Source: Janthinobacterium agaricidamnosum NBRC 102515 = DSM 9628
GTDB lineage: Bacteria > Pseudomonadota > Gammaproteobacteria > Burkholderiales > Burkholderiaceae_D
Length of the DNA stretch: 64,000 bases
NCBI RefSeq assembly: GCF_000723165.1
Contig: NZ_HG322949.1
Location: 2,107,702-2,171,701, forward strand
Reading direction: 5' to 3'
A model generated the notes under the pieces. That model saw only the letters and a list, made by a program, of their open reading frames with translations, had not been told where the DNA came from and searched no databases. A program made the position numbers and the translations under genes. Of this stretch, positions 16,963 to 26,800 are shown in pieces (position 1 is the stretch's first letter; each line of letters begins with the position of its first letter).

Positions 16963-17835
16963 TTATTGCAACAAGGACATAACCATTTGCGAGATGTTGT
17001 TACTTTGTTTCAGCATCGCGTTACCAGCTTGCAGCAACATTTGGCTGGAAGTCATGTTCGAGCTTTCGGTCGCGTAGTCGGTGTCCATGATACGGCCGGT
17101 CGCTGCCTTGGTGTTGACGGCGATGTTGGACAAGTTGTTGTTGATGTGGTCCAGACGGCTGGTGGCCGCGCCCAGTGCCGAGTTGACGGTGCTGACATCG
17201 CTGATGGCTTTGGTCAGCGCGGTGATGGTCGCGTTGGCGTTGGCGGTCAGTTCGGTACCGACGGCGTTGCCGCTCGAGAAGTTCGAGCTGGCGCTGAACA
17301 GTGCCGCGTTCAGGGTCGACATGCCGCCCGACAGATCGACGTTCATGGTTTCGCTGGCGCTGGCGCCGATCTGGAAAGTCATCGAGGTCGACAGCGTGCC
17401 TGCAGCGGCGCCGGTACCGTCACCCAGCAGCTTGCTGCCGCCGAAGGTGGTGTTTTTCATGATGTTGAACAGCTCTTTGCCCAGTGCATCGAATTCGGCC
17501 TGGTTGGCTGTTTTGTCGTCGGCGCTGGACGAGGCATCGGCTGCGCTGGTGGCCAGATCCTTCATGCGGATCAGCATTTTGGTGACTTCGCTGAACGTGC
17601 CCATCGCCGTTTGCAGCAACGAGGTGCTGTTCTGGGTGTTGGTCATCGCCTTGTTCATGCCGCTGGTTTGTGCTTGCAGACGGGTCGCGATTTGCAGGCC
17701 GGCAGCATCGTCCATTGCCGAGCGGATACGTTTACCGGTGCTCAGGCGTGTCATCGAGGCCGACAGTGCGTCCTGGGTTTGGGAGATCGAATTTTGTGCG
17801 GACAGCGCAGCGTTATTAGTTAAAAGGCTCAGCAT
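16963..17835 (-). CDS. Flagellin, short lateral type (LafA-like)
   Basis: This 290-aa flagellin has the conserved N-terminal D0/D1 (MLSLLTNNAALSAQNSISQT; MTRLSTGKRIRSAMDDAAGL) and C-terminal D1/D0 ending in SNNISQMVMSLLQ, with only a small central part, so no large exposed D2/D3 domains. It has its own ribosome site (CTGGAG seven bases before ATG) and strong terminator, as expected for the most abundant filament protein. The start MLSL and small size resemble lateral flagellins. It stands next to a probable glycosylation island. I see no good sigma-28 promoter in the 190 bases upstream; TAAA-N15-GATCGGGT is the best and is poor. Confidence 0.95.
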   Translation of the reverse strand: MLSLLTNNAALSAQNSISQTQDALSASMTRLSTGKRIRSAMDDAAGLQIATRLQAQTSGMNKAMTNTQNSTSLLQTAMGTFSEVTKMLIRMKDLATSAADASSSADDKTANQAEFDALGKELFNIMKNTTFGGSKLLGDGTGAAAGTLSTSMTFQIGASASETMNVDLSGGMSTLNAALFSASSNFSSGNAVGTELTANANATITALTKAISDVSTVNSALGAATSRLDHINNNLSNIAVNTKAATGRIMDTDYATESSNMTSSQMLLQAGNAMLKQSNNISQMVMSLLQ

Positions 17836-18026
17836 GGGGTAACTCCAGTTGGATGAATAAGGTTCCGAGCGACAATGCTATGCGCTCTCCCATGTACAAG
17901 ACGACCACCCGATCCAGGTTATTAAGTGCTTTATAGAAATATTTTAAAAATAAATTTCGTGTGCGCTTTCGGTTGCACTTTTATTGAACGGCACCACTTA
18001 CTGGTCGTGCAGGGTGGCGGTCCGCG

Positions 18027-18671
18027 TCATAATTTCTTTGCAGGCAAGGCATACACGGTCGTGCCGGGCGCGACGCGGCGCATCACCACCGCGCCGGCGC
18101 CGACGGTGGCGCCATCGCCGACCGCCACTCGCGGCAGTACCGACGCGCCGGAACCGATGAAGACTTGCTCGCCGATGCGGGCCGCGCCGGTGATGTCGAC
18201 ATGCGAGCTGAGCGTGCTGCCGGCGCCGACCACGGCGTCATGGCCGATGCTGGAATAGCTGTTGATGGTGACAAAATCGGCAAGGGTGATGTTGGCCGAC
18301 AGCAGCGCGAACGGACAAATCACCGCTCCCTGGCCGATGCGGGCGGTGCGCGCGACGATGGCGCTGGGATGCACCAGCGTGTAAAAATGCGCGCCGCGCG
18401 CCTGCAGTTCGCGCGCGATGCGCAGCTTGTGCTGCGGCGCACCGATGGCCAGCAGCAATTGCTCGTCCGGCCCCGGCCGGTAATCGGCAATGCTGCCCAG
18501 CAGCGGATACGGGTAGTCGGCATCGAGCGCGGGCGCCGCGGCCAGCGTATCGTCGAGCAAGCCCTTGATGCGCAGCGGCGCGCCATTCCGGTCTTGATCG
18601 ATGAGGTGTTCCAGCCAGCAAATCAATTCACGGGCAAAGCGGCCGGCGCCGACGATAATGATGTTTTTCAT
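18027..18671 (-). CDS. NeuD/PglD-family sugar acyltransferase
   Basis: This 214-aa protein begins with a Rossmann-like N-terminal domain (MKNIIIVGAGRFARELICW) that in PglD/NeuD binds the nucleotide sugar, followed by left-handed beta-helix hexapeptide repeats (IGQGAVICPFALLSANITL; VGDGATVGAGAVVMRRVAPG). The His of INSYSSIGHDAVVGAG matches the catalytic base of the family. Family members N- or O-acylate amino sugars. As the last gene of the leftward block, it may add the acyl group made by the neighbouring ACP/KAS genes or plain acetate. Confidence 0.82.
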   Translation of the reverse strand: MKNIIIVGAGRFARELICWLEHLIDQDRNGAPLRIKGLLDDTLAAAPALDADYPYPLLGSIADYRPGPDEQLLLAIGAPQHKLRIARELQARGAHFYTLVHPSAIVARTARIGQGAVICPFALLSANITLADFVTINSYSSIGHDAVVGAGSTLSSHVDITGAARIGEQVFIGSGASVLPRVAVGDGATVGAGAVVMRRVAPGTTVYALPAKKL

Positions 18672-18700
18672 GCTGTTCCGTAGAATAAAATCGGCCGCTG

Positions 18701-19465
18701 TCAGCGCGCCAGGTAGCCGCCGTCGACGGCCCAGGTGGCGCCGCTGACCCAGCGCGCCGCCGGCGACAGCAGGAAGGCGGCCACCTGCGCGATATCGGCG
18801 GGGCTGCCGAAGCCGAGCGGATGGCGTTCCTGGTACGCCTGCAGCGCCGCTTCCGGCATGCTGTGGGCGAGCCGCTGGTGCATTTCGCTGTCGACCGCGC
18901 CGGCCGCGATGCTGTTGACGCGCATGCCGCGCGGTCCCAGTTCCACCGCCAGCGCGCGCACCATGCCGTCGATCGCGGCCTTGGCCGCCGCATAGACGCT
19001 CATGCCGGCCTGGCCGCTCCGGGCCGCCACCGACGACATGAACAACAGCGCCGCGCCATCGTGCATCACGCCGCGCAAGGCGGCGCCGCGCGCCAGCGCC
19101 AGGGCGCTGTTGATGCTCGACGAAAATACCTGCTCGACCTGTTCCGCCTTCGACAATTTGACGGGACGCACCATCTCAATCCCGGCCGCATGGAACAGGC
19201 CGGAAAACGGCGCGTCTTGCGCCCATGCCTTGAGGAAATCGGCGACCCGGTCGCTGCCGTCGAGTTCGAAAGCCTGGGCGCTATGGCCACTGCCGTCCAG
19301 TTGCCGCAGCGTCTGTTCCAGCCGCTGCGGGTCGCGTCCGGTGATCGCCAGTTGCGCGCCGCATTGCGCCAGCAGCAGCGCGCTGGTCCGGCCGATGCCG
19401 GACGAGGCGCCGGTCACCAGGATGCGTTGCCCCTGCAGCATGGTCGGATTGAAAATGGCGGTCAT
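18701..19465 (-). CDS. SDR-family reductase, FabG-like
   Basis: This 254-aa short-chain dehydrogenase has the NADP-binding VTGASSGIG near residue 18, the Ser-Tyr-Lys site (MSSVAARSG ... SVYAAAKAA) and the C-terminal WAVDGGYL. FabG relatives reduce 3-oxoacyl-ACP to 3-hydroxyacyl-ACP. Between an ACP plus KAS III gene and an acyltransferase, it most likely performs that step for a sugar acyl group, similar to orfF in the P. aeruginosa PAK flagellin island. It follows the KAS III gene by nine bases. Confidence 0.82.
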   Translation of the reverse strand: MTAIFNPTMLQGQRILVTGASSGIGRTSALLLAQCGAQLAITGRDPQRLEQTLRQLDGSGHSAQAFELDGSDRVADFLKAWAQDAPFSGLFHAAGIEMVRPVKLSKAEQVEQVFSSSINSALALARGAALRGVMHDGAALLFMSSVAARSGQAGMSVYAAAKAAIDGMVRALAVELGPRGMRVNSIAAGAVDSEMHQRLAHSMPEAALQAYQERHPLGFGSPADIAQVAAFLLSPAARWVSGATWAVDGGYLAR

Positions 19466-19474
19466 GGTGGTTTC

Positions 19475-20533
19475 CTACAGTTCGATGATGCGGTTGACGG
19501 CCAGCGGCGGCAGTTCGAGCAGCGCGGCGGCCCACGAATAACCGACGCCGAAGCCGAACATGGCGAGCGTCATGCCGTGCGCCGCGCCATGCTGCAACTG
19601 GTCGGCGATCAGCAGCGGAATCGAGGCGCTCGAGGTATTGCCGAAACGCGCCATGTTCAGCGGTGCGCGCTCCGGCGCTATTTTTGCTTTCTTGATGATG
19701 TGCTTCAGCATGAAAGTATTGGCCTGGTGAAACAGGAACGCATCGACCTGTTCGCGCGGCCGTTCGGCCAGCGCCAGCAAGTCCTGCACCAGCGGCGGTA
19801 TGCTTTTCAGCGTGAAGTTGAAGATTTCGCCGCCATCCATGTACAGGCAGGCCGGATCGCGCTGCGCCAGGCGGGCATCGTCGCCGAGGTAGCGGCGGTA
19901 GCCGCTGGCCGGCATCATCAGGTGGCGTTCGCCGCTGCCGTCGGTGCCGAGGATAAAGTGGGCCGGCGCCGCGTTGTCGTCGAATTCCAGCGCGGTGGCC
20001 GAACCGGCGTCGCCGAACAGCAGCGCGGTGGCGCGGTCGTCCGGATCGACGGTCTTGCTGATGGTGTCGCCGACCAGCAGCAGCACGCGGCGCACCGCCA
20101 GGCCGTCGAGCAGCCTGGCGGCCAGCCACAAGCCGTAGGCGTAACCTGAACAGCCGAGGTTGACGTCGAACGCGGCGCAGGCCGGATCCAGCCCGAGGCG
20201 GCCGTGCAGCGCGCAGGCGGTGGCCGGCAGCGTGTAGTCGGGGGTTTGCGAGATGAAGATCAGCGCGTCGACGCTGTCCGCCGTCCATTTCAATCCCTCG
20301 AGCAAGTCTTGCGCCGCCGCCTGGCACAGGTCGGCGCTGGTTTGCTCCGGCACGGCGCGGCGCCGGGTGTCGACGCCGATCATCTTGCACACATCGGCCA
20401 CGCCGTCGGCGCCGAATTTGTCGTGCAAGCTGGCATTGTCGATTTCTGTGCGCGGCAGCGCGCACACCAGTCCGCGCACGGCCAGGTTGGCGATTTTGAA
20501 TGGCAAGCCGGATGCCAGGCGCGCACCGGCCAT
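19475..20533 (-). CDS. 3-oxoacyl-ACP synthase III-like protein (first copy)
   Basis: This 352-aa thiolase-fold enzyme keeps the KAS III triad: Cys128 in NLGCSGYAYGL, His in FLFHQANTFML, and Asn in FGNTSSASIP. The start at 20533 (MAGARLASGLPF) lies two bases after the ACP stop; longer starts run back through the ACP gene. KAS III condenses an acyl-CoA with malonyl-ACP to give a 3-oxoacyl-ACP. The position next to an ACP and reductase points to a dedicated short acyl chain rather than bulk fatty acid synthesis. Distinct in sequence from the second copy. Confidence 0.85.
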   Translation of the reverse strand: MAGARLASGLPFKIANLAVRGLVCALPRTEIDNASLHDKFGADGVADVCKMIGVDTRRRAVPEQTSADLCQAAAQDLLEGLKWTADSVDALIFISQTPDYTLPATACALHGRLGLDPACAAFDVNLGCSGYAYGLWLAARLLDGLAVRRVLLLVGDTISKTVDPDDRATALLFGDAGSATALEFDDNAAPAHFILGTDGSGERHLMMPASGYRRYLGDDARLAQRDPACLYMDGGEIFNFTLKSIPPLVQDLLALAERPREQVDAFLFHQANTFMLKHIIKKAKIAPERAPLNMARFGNTSSASIPLLIADQLQHGAAHGMTLAMFGFGVGYSWAAALLELPPLAVNRIIEL

Positions 20534-20535
20534 GT

Positions 20536-20760
20536 TCAAGCCTGCTTGACCGGCTCGATCAGCGCGACGATATCGGCCACGCTCTGGCAAGCGGCCAGCG
20601 CTTTGCCGTCGAGCATTTGATCGAATACGTCGTCTGCCAGCGCGATGGTGGAAATGATGGCCAGCGAATCCCAGGCGTAATCGGCCAGTTTCAGGGCCGG
20701 CGCCACTTGCGCCACGTCGATTTCCAGGATCTCGGCCAGGCCGTCGAAAAATTCTTGCAT
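20536..20760 (-). CDS. Acyl carrier protein
   Basis: This 74-aa acidic helical protein has the phosphopantetheine site Ser in YAWDSLAII (Ser32), matching the DSL motif of ACPs. A dedicated ACP lying between two KAS III genes and a reductase strongly suggests a local acyl-building line. An upstream ribosome site AGGAACC precedes the ATG. The second short repeat family sits just upstream. Confidence 0.88.
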   Translation of the reverse strand: MQEFFDGLAEILEIDVAQVAPALKLADYAWDSLAIISTIALADDVFDQMLDGKALAACQSVADIVALIEPVKQA

Positions 20761-20805
20761 GATGGTTCCTTGGTTGAAGATAGCGATGCAATCAAATGAT
20801 ATATG

Positions 20806-20902
20806 GCATCTGACAAAACGTTCAGGACAAGGCGCATTGTCGCAGACAGTAGGAAACTACGGCAAGACAATGCCACGCCGCCCTGGGCGTTTTGTCGGAC
20901 GC
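20806..20902. repeat. Palindromic intergenic repeat, family 2, copy A
   Basis: Its ends are GCATCTGACAAAACGTTCAG and, inverted, GCGTCCGACAAAACGCCC, with an inner part (GGCGCATTG...) shared with the copy at 56865. It fills most of the space between the second KAS III gene and the ACP gene. Confidence 0.7.
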
Positions 20903-20904
20903 GC

Positions 20905-21939
20905 TTAAAACAGTGTGGCCAGCGTGCCGCCCCACGAGTAGCCGACGCCGAAACCGAGCAGCAGCGCCGTGTCGCCCGGCCGGATGCGGCCCTTGTCGCG
21001 CGCGCGGTCAATCGCGATCGGTATCGTCGACGACACCGTGTTGCCGACCGTGTCGAGTTCGACGATGAATTTTTCCGCCGGAATCTTGAGTTTCTTGCGC
21101 AAGGCTTCCAGCATGAACTGGTTGGCCTGGTGAAAAATCACATGGTCGATATCGTCCAGCGTCTTGCCCGACGTTTCCAGCAATTCGCGCATCACCCGGG
21201 GTACCGACGACAATGTGAATTGCATGATTTCGGCGCCGTCCATGAATAAATCGTTCAGGCTGCGCAGGTTGCCGGACGCATCGATGCTGTCGACCGCGGT
21301 GGCGGCACTGCGCGCGGTGCGCATGCCGCCGGCCGGCACCATCAGGTGGTTCGCGCCGGAACCGTCGCTGCCCAGCACGAACGGCCCCAGCGCGGCCGAT
21401 CCATGGGGGTCCGGTGCGGCCGCGGCCGACACCAGCGTGGCGGCGGCGCCGTCGCCGAACAGCGTGCGCACGCTGCGGTCCAGCGGGTTGATCAATTTGC
21501 TATAGGTGTCGGCGGTCAGCAGCAGCACATTCCTGCGGATGCCGGCCTCGATCAGGCCCTTGGCCATCGCCAGCCCGTACACATAGCCTGAACAGCCGAG
21601 ATTGATGTCCAGCGCGCCGCAGGAAGTCGGCAAGCCGAGCCGGTGCTGCAGGATGCAGGCGCTGGTCGGCAGCAGGTAGTCGGGCGTCTGGGTGCACAGG
21701 ATCAGGAAATCGATGTCGCCGCGCCGCGCCTGGCCGGCATCGAACAGTTTGTGCGCCGCGTGACAGGCCAGGTCGGCGGCGGTTTCATCGGCCGCCGCGA
21801 TATGGCGCTGCACGATGCCGGTCTTGTCGGCGATTTTCTGCGCGCTCCAGTCGCTGAAGGCGCGCGCCAGCTGATGGTTGTCCAGCGTGGCGCTGGGCAA
21901 GTGGCAGGCAATGGCGCTGAGGTGGGCGTAGGTTGGCAT
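20905..21939 (-). CDS. 3-oxoacyl-ACP synthase III-like protein (second copy)
   Basis: This 344-aa protein also keeps the full triad: Cys116 in NLGCSGYVYGL, His in VIFHQANQFML, Asn in VGNTVSSTIP. It shares fold and motifs with the first copy, but the sequences differ through most of their length, so they are not a recent duplication. Two KAS III genes flanking an ACP gene is the layout described as orfC-orfD-orfE in the P. aeruginosa PAK flagellin glycosylation island. The stop lies three bases beyond the palindromic repeat. Confidence 0.85.
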   Translation of the reverse strand: MPTYAHLSAIACHLPSATLDNHQLARAFSDWSAQKIADKTGIVQRHIAAADETAADLACHAAHKLFDAGQARRGDIDFLILCTQTPDYLLPTSACILQHRLGLPTSCGALDINLGCSGYVYGLAMAKGLIEAGIRRNVLLLTADTYSKLINPLDRSVRTLFGDGAAATLVSAAAAPDPHGSAALGPFVLGSDGSGANHLMVPAGGMRTARSAATAVDSIDASGNLRSLNDLFMDGAEIMQFTLSSVPRVMRELLETSGKTLDDIDHVIFHQANQFMLEALRKKLKIPAEKFIVELDTVGNTVSSTIPIAIDRARDKGRIRPGDTALLLGFGVGYSWGGTLATLF

Positions 21940-21961
21940 CGGGCAGGGCGGTGGTGTGGTG

Positions 21962-22687
21962 TCAGGCGGCCGGCGGATGTTCCGCCTGCCATTTTTGGCG
22001 GCTGGCGCGCAGTATGTCGATAATCATCAGCGCGCGGTCTTCGTCGTTGCTCATGTCTTCCAAAAAGAAGATATTGTTTTCGCGTATCCAGCCCACCGGC
22101 ATTTCCCACCACGCCAGTTCCAGCAGCGCGGCGCGCACCTTTTCCGAAAAACGGTAGCGTATCAGGCGCGCCGGCGAGCCGGCATAGATGCCATAAGGTT
22201 CAGAGCGGAAATTCGGCGGCAGCAGCGAGCGGGCGCCGATGATGCAGCCGTTTTCAATGATGCCGCCGCCCAGCATCATCACTTCATCGCCGATCCACAC
22301 ATCGTTCTTGATGATGGAGTCGCCGTATTGCGGCGGCGCCACGTTTTCCAGGCCGATACCGTGCACGCTGAACATGCAGGTCGAGATGGTGTGTGTTTCA
22401 TGTTGTCCGTTGAGTAAAAAACGCAGCCGCAAGCCACCCGACACAAAACTGCCGACCTGCAAGTTCTGTTTGCCGGCATCGTACTTGGCCAGCGAACCGA
22501 CCCCGAACCCGGAACAGCGGCCGATGTGGAAGGTGCCGTGGCGCGCTTCCTGGTCGAGCCAGTCACGGAAGAAGTTGTGCGGAATGGCGCTGTGTTCGCC
22601 GCCCGCGTACATCATGATGGTGAATTGTCCGGCCAGCGGATGATTGGCGGCGACGCCTGTGTAATCGTTTTCTGTCGTAATTTGCAT
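21962..22687 (-). CDS. Hexapeptide-repeat acyltransferase (Vat/CatB-like)
   Basis: This 241-aa protein has the xenobiotic/antibiotic acetyltransferase pattern: FLLNGQHETHTISTCMF with the catalytic His area, the beta-helix IIKNDVWIGDEVMMLGGGII and ending IYAGSPARLIRYRFSEK. In sugar loci, this fold N- or O-acylates nucleotide amino sugars (VioB-type role). The ATG at 22687 (MQITTEND) is preferred over an upstream TTG. It lies between KAS III and the aminotransferase, so it or the NeuD-like protein would transfer the ACP-made acyl group. Confidence 0.78.
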   Translation of the reverse strand: MQITTENDYTGVAANHPLAGQFTIMMYAGGEHSAIPHNFFRDWLDQEARHGTFHIGRCSGFGVGSLAKYDAGKQNLQVGSFVSGGLRLRFLLNGQHETHTISTCMFSVHGIGLENVAPPQYGDSIIKNDVWIGDEVMMLGGGIIENGCIIGARSLLPPNFRSEPYGIYAGSPARLIRYRFSEKVRAALLELAWWEMPVGWIRENNIFFLEDMSNDEDRALMIIDILRASRQKWQAEHPPAA

Positions 22688-22722
22688 GGTGATCGGTATC
22701 AAAAACGGGTATCAAGACAGTG

Positions 22723-23877
22723 TCAGACCGCGGCCGCCGCCAGGCTGGCGGGAGTGAGCGCCGGTGGCGCGGCGGCGATCAGGGCGGCGATCTGGTCGAC
22801 CTTGTCGAATTCCAGCGCCGGATAGATCGGCAGGCAAATCACTTGCTGCGCCGCCAGCCGCGCCACCGGCAGGTTGTCATGCGCCGCCGACGGCATGCCG
22901 CGGTACATCGGGAAATCGCTGATGAGCGGATAGAAATAGCGCCGCGCATAAATATTGTGCTCGCGCAAATGCTGGTACAGCGCATCGCGGCTGATGCCGT
23001 AGCCGGGCCGCACCAGGATAGGGAAATAGGCGTGGTTGGCTTGTTCCTCGCTGGCCGGGCGCAGGCAATCGATGCCCGGCACGAGCGCCAGCTGCTGCCG
23101 GTAGCGCGCATCGATGGCGCTGCGCCGCTGGCGTGCCGCATCGATGCCTTTTAATTGCAGCAAGCCGAACGCGGCGTTGATTTCGCTCATCTTGCCGTTG
23201 ATGCCGGCCGCCACCACCGTCACTTCATCGACAAAGCCGAAATTCTTCAAATGGTCGATGCGCTGCTTGGTCTTGGCGTCGGGACAAATGATGGCGCCGC
23301 CTTCGAAGGTATTGAAAATCTTGGTGGCATGAAAGCTGAGCACCGACAAGTCGCCGTAATTGAGCACGCTGCCGCCCTGGTGGCGCACGCCGAACGCATG
23401 CGCCGCGTCATAGATCACTTTCAAGCCATAGTTGTCGGCGATTTTTTCGATCGCTTCGACATCGCAGGGCTGGCCATAACAATGCACCGGCATGATCGCC
23501 GTGGTGTGCGGCGTGATGGCGGCCTCGATGCGGGCCGGGTCCAGGTTCAGCGTGTGCGGATCGATATCGGCGAAGACCGGCTTGATGTTATTCCACAGCA
23601 GCGAATGGGCGGTCGCGACAAACGAGTACGGCGTGGTGATCACTTCGCCGTTGATGCGCAGCGCTTGCAGCGCCGTCATCAGCGCCAGCGTGCCGTTGCT
23701 GAACAGGCAGATATGCTTGACGCCCAGGTATGCGCACAGCGCCTGCTCCAGCTGCTGGTGGAACGGGCCGCCATTGGTCAGGATCTTGTTTTCCCAAATC
23801 GTTTCCAGATAGGGGATGAAATCCTGCAAGTCGGGCAGCAGCGGCTGGGTGACGTAGGTGGGCTTGGTCGGGCTCAT
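22723..23877 (-). CDS. DegT/DnrJ/EryC1-family sugar aminotransferase
   Basis: This 384-aa PLP enzyme has the Lys of SFHATKIFNTFEGG as the Schiff-base residue and DAAHAFGVRHQG as the Asp loop. The family aminates keto-deoxy nucleotide sugars; VioA-like members make dTDP-4-amino-4,6-dideoxyglucose. No glucose-1-P thymidylyltransferase or dehydratase is in the window, so the keto sugar must come from elsewhere. The ATG at 23877 overlaps the glycosyltransferase stop (ATGA), which ties sugar synthesis to transfer. Confidence 0.88.
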   Translation of the reverse strand: MSPTKPTYVTQPLLPDLQDFIPYLETIWENKILTNGGPFHQQLEQALCAYLGVKHICLFSNGTLALMTALQALRINGEVITTPYSFVATAHSLLWNNIKPVFADIDPHTLNLDPARIEAAITPHTTAIMPVHCYGQPCDVEAIEKIADNYGLKVIYDAAHAFGVRHQGGSVLNYGDLSVLSFHATKIFNTFEGGAIICPDAKTKQRIDHLKNFGFVDEVTVVAAGINGKMSEINAAFGLLQLKGIDAARQRRSAIDARYRQQLALVPGIDCLRPASEEQANHAYFPILVRPGYGISRDALYQHLREHNIYARRYFYPLISDFPMYRGMPSAAHDNLPVARLAAQQVICLPIYPALEFDKVDQIAALIAAAPPALTPASLAAAAV

Positions 23878-26800
23878 GCTGTTTCCTGGCCGGCCAGCGC
23901 TTCGAACGGCGCCGCCGGCAAGCCGGCGCACCAGCGTTGCCACATGCTGCGCAAGCCGCTTTCCAGGCCGGCGGCGATCAGCGCCGGCTGGCCCATCGCG
24001 GATGCTTCCAGGCGTTGCCGCATGGTCAAACGCAATGTCGCGAGGAACATGATATTGTCAGCCACAAACTTTCCCTTGCGCACAAAATCGTCTTCATCCC
24101 GGGCCGCGAATGCTTCCAGTCCGGTGTGTTCGAGGATCGACGCGCCAGCCCGGCTCGGCAACGTCGGACCGGCCACGGTCAGCGTCGGCACGCCCATCCA
24201 CAAGGCATGGAAACTGGTGGTGCCGCCGGTGTACGGGAAAGTGTCGAGGCAGACATCGACATGGCGGTGCAATTCCAGGTAGGTGCGGTTATCGGTGCGC
24301 AACTGGAAAGTGAGCCGCTCGGCGGCCACGCCTTCCTCGGCAAACCAGCCGCGCAGCGTGTCGCTGATGCGCTCGGACGGCATGGCGGCCAGGAACATGC
24401 GCGCATCCGGCACCGCGCGCAGCAATGTCGACCAGCGTGCGATGACGGCGCGGCTCAGCTTATTGGCCCGGTTGAAGCTGCCGAACGTCAGATAGCCATT
24501 CTGGAGCGCCGGCGCCGGGCTCATCGTCGGTGCTTCATGCGACGGCAGGAATGGCGCGCAGGCTGGCAAACTCAGCAGTTTTTCGCTGAACTGCTCGTCC
24601 AGCAGGCCGGGCGGGGAAAAGTGCCGGTCGGTCAGGTAATAGTCGACTGCCTGCAAGCCGGTCGTCAGCGGATAGCCGATCCAGCTCGCTTGCAGCGGCG
24701 CCGGCTTGCGCGCCAGCAGCGTCATGCGGTTGCCACCGGTGTGGCCGGACAGGTCGATCAGGATATCGATGCCGTCGTCGCTGATTTGCCGCGCCGCCTG
24801 CTGGTTCGACAGCTTGTCGATCTGACGCCACTGCGGCATCAGTTCGCGCAGCCGCGCCGTGATATGGTCGTTGCGCTGGTTGTTATAGTAGGCGTACAGG
24901 CTCAGGTCCGGCGATTTGACCAGGTTGTCGAGTACCGGCGTGATGAAGTGGGCCACCGCATGGTTGTTGAAGTCGGCCGAGATAAAGCCGATGCGCAGCT
25001 GGCGCTGCGGGTCGCGCGGATTCGGGTGCGCGGGCCAGCTGGCGATGTGCGGCGTTTCGAAGCGCTCCGCATACCGCCGGTGTTCGGCGAACAGCGCCGC
25101 CGGTTCCTGTCCGGCGCTATGGGCCAGCAAGAACAGCAGGTTGCTGTGCACGTCTTCCCAGCCGGGATTGATGTCCAGCGCCAGGCGGCAGCGCTGGATC
25201 GCGTCATCGATCCGTCCCATATTGCTCAGTACGGCGCCCAGATTGACATGCGCTTCGCGGTAGGCCGGTTCGATGTCCAGCGCCCGCAAGTAGCTGTCGA
25301 TGGCCGCTTCCGGCTGGCCGAGTTCCGACAGGCAGGTGCCGAGATTGAAATGCGCGGCGGGGAAGCGCGCTTCCAGCTCCAGCGCCCGCATATAGCTCAG
25401 ACGGGCCGCTTCCAGCAGCTTTTGCGCTTGTTGTGCCGAACCGATATTGCTATGGGCAATCGCCAGTCCGGGATCGATCTCCAGCGCCTGCGTGTAGGCG
25501 GCGATGGCCGCGTCGAACTGATTGTCTGCTTGCAAGGCCAGGCCGATACTGTGATGCACGGCCGCATCGGCCGCATCGATCAGCAGCGCGCGCCGGTATG
25601 ACGCGATCGCTTCATCGTAGCGTTGCGAGGTTTTCAGGAAGTCGCCCAGGTTGACCAGCGCCTTGGCCGAGTCCGGCGCCAGTTCGACCGCGCGCAGATA
25701 GAGCGGATGCGCCAGTTCCGGCTGCTCGTTGCCGGCCAGCGCCAGCGCCAGCTGGCTGTGGGCATCGGCGCTGTCGGGTTGCAAGCGCAGCACTTCGCGA
25801 TAGCTGGCGATCGCTTCCTCTTTGCGCTCCAGCAGGTACAGCACTTGCCCCAGATTGCTGCGCGCCGCGACATGCTGCGATTGCCATACGATGGCGCTGC
25901 GGTAGGCTTGCACGGCGTCGTCGAAGCGGTCCAGCGCTTGCAGGCATTGTCCCAATCCATTGTTGGCGTTGGCGTCGCGCGGCGCCAGGCGCAAGGCGTG
26001 GCGATAGCTGGCCTCGGCCTCGGCGTGGCGTTTTAGCTGGTGCAACGCGGCGCCGCTATTGCTGTGCGCCGCCACATAGGCCGGATCGAGTTCCAGCGCG
26101 CGGCGGTAGCTGTCGAGGGCCGCCGGGTAATCTTGCATCGCTTGCAGTGTATTGCCCAGGTTGCAATGAATTTCCGCATCGTCGGGCAACAGCAGCAGCG
26201 CGCTGCGGTAGCTGCCGGCAGCGGCGTCGAATTGTTGCAGTTCCTTCAGTGTATTACCCAGGTTGAAATGGGCCAGCGCATAATCCGGCCGGACCTGCAA
26301 CGCGCGCCGGTAGCTTTCGGCGGCGTCCTGCAAACGGCCTTGCGCCAGCAGCGCGCCGCCCAGGTTGCTGTGCGCTTCGGCAAAATCGGGCTGGATTTCC
26401 AGCGCCCGCAAATAACAGTCGATCGCCGCGTCGAACTGGCCGGCGGCTTGCCAGGCGTTGCCCAGGTTGCCGTGCGCTTCGGCGTCATGCGGCGCCAGCG
26501 CTACCGTCTTTTGCAATGCTTGCAGCGCATCCTTGCCTTGCACTTGCAAGGCAGTCCCCAGCACGCTCCAGCCAAACGCCGATTCCGGATAGGCTTCCAG
26601 CAGGCGGCGCGTGGCGTTTTCCATTTGTGGATACTGGCCGGCATGGTACAGGCCGACGATTTCATCGATGTCTTGCTGGCTGGGCGCATCGGCCGCGGCA
26701 TCGGCCGCCTGCTGCGCTTCCAGCCGCAACGCTTGCGAGGCCGGATTGTCGAGCCCGCGCGCGATCGCGGTGCTGACGATGTCGAGCGCCTCGGCCGGCT

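Noticed and set aside
17836..18026. Sigma-28 promoter upstream of the flagellin
   Set aside because: TAAA-N15-GATCGGGT is the only candidate and its -10 part fits the GCCGATAA consensus poorly.
25150..26500. Tandem DNA repeat or CRISPR-like array with 102-bp period
   Set aside because: The period is that of 34-residue TPRs in the coding frame; units are diverged and coding.
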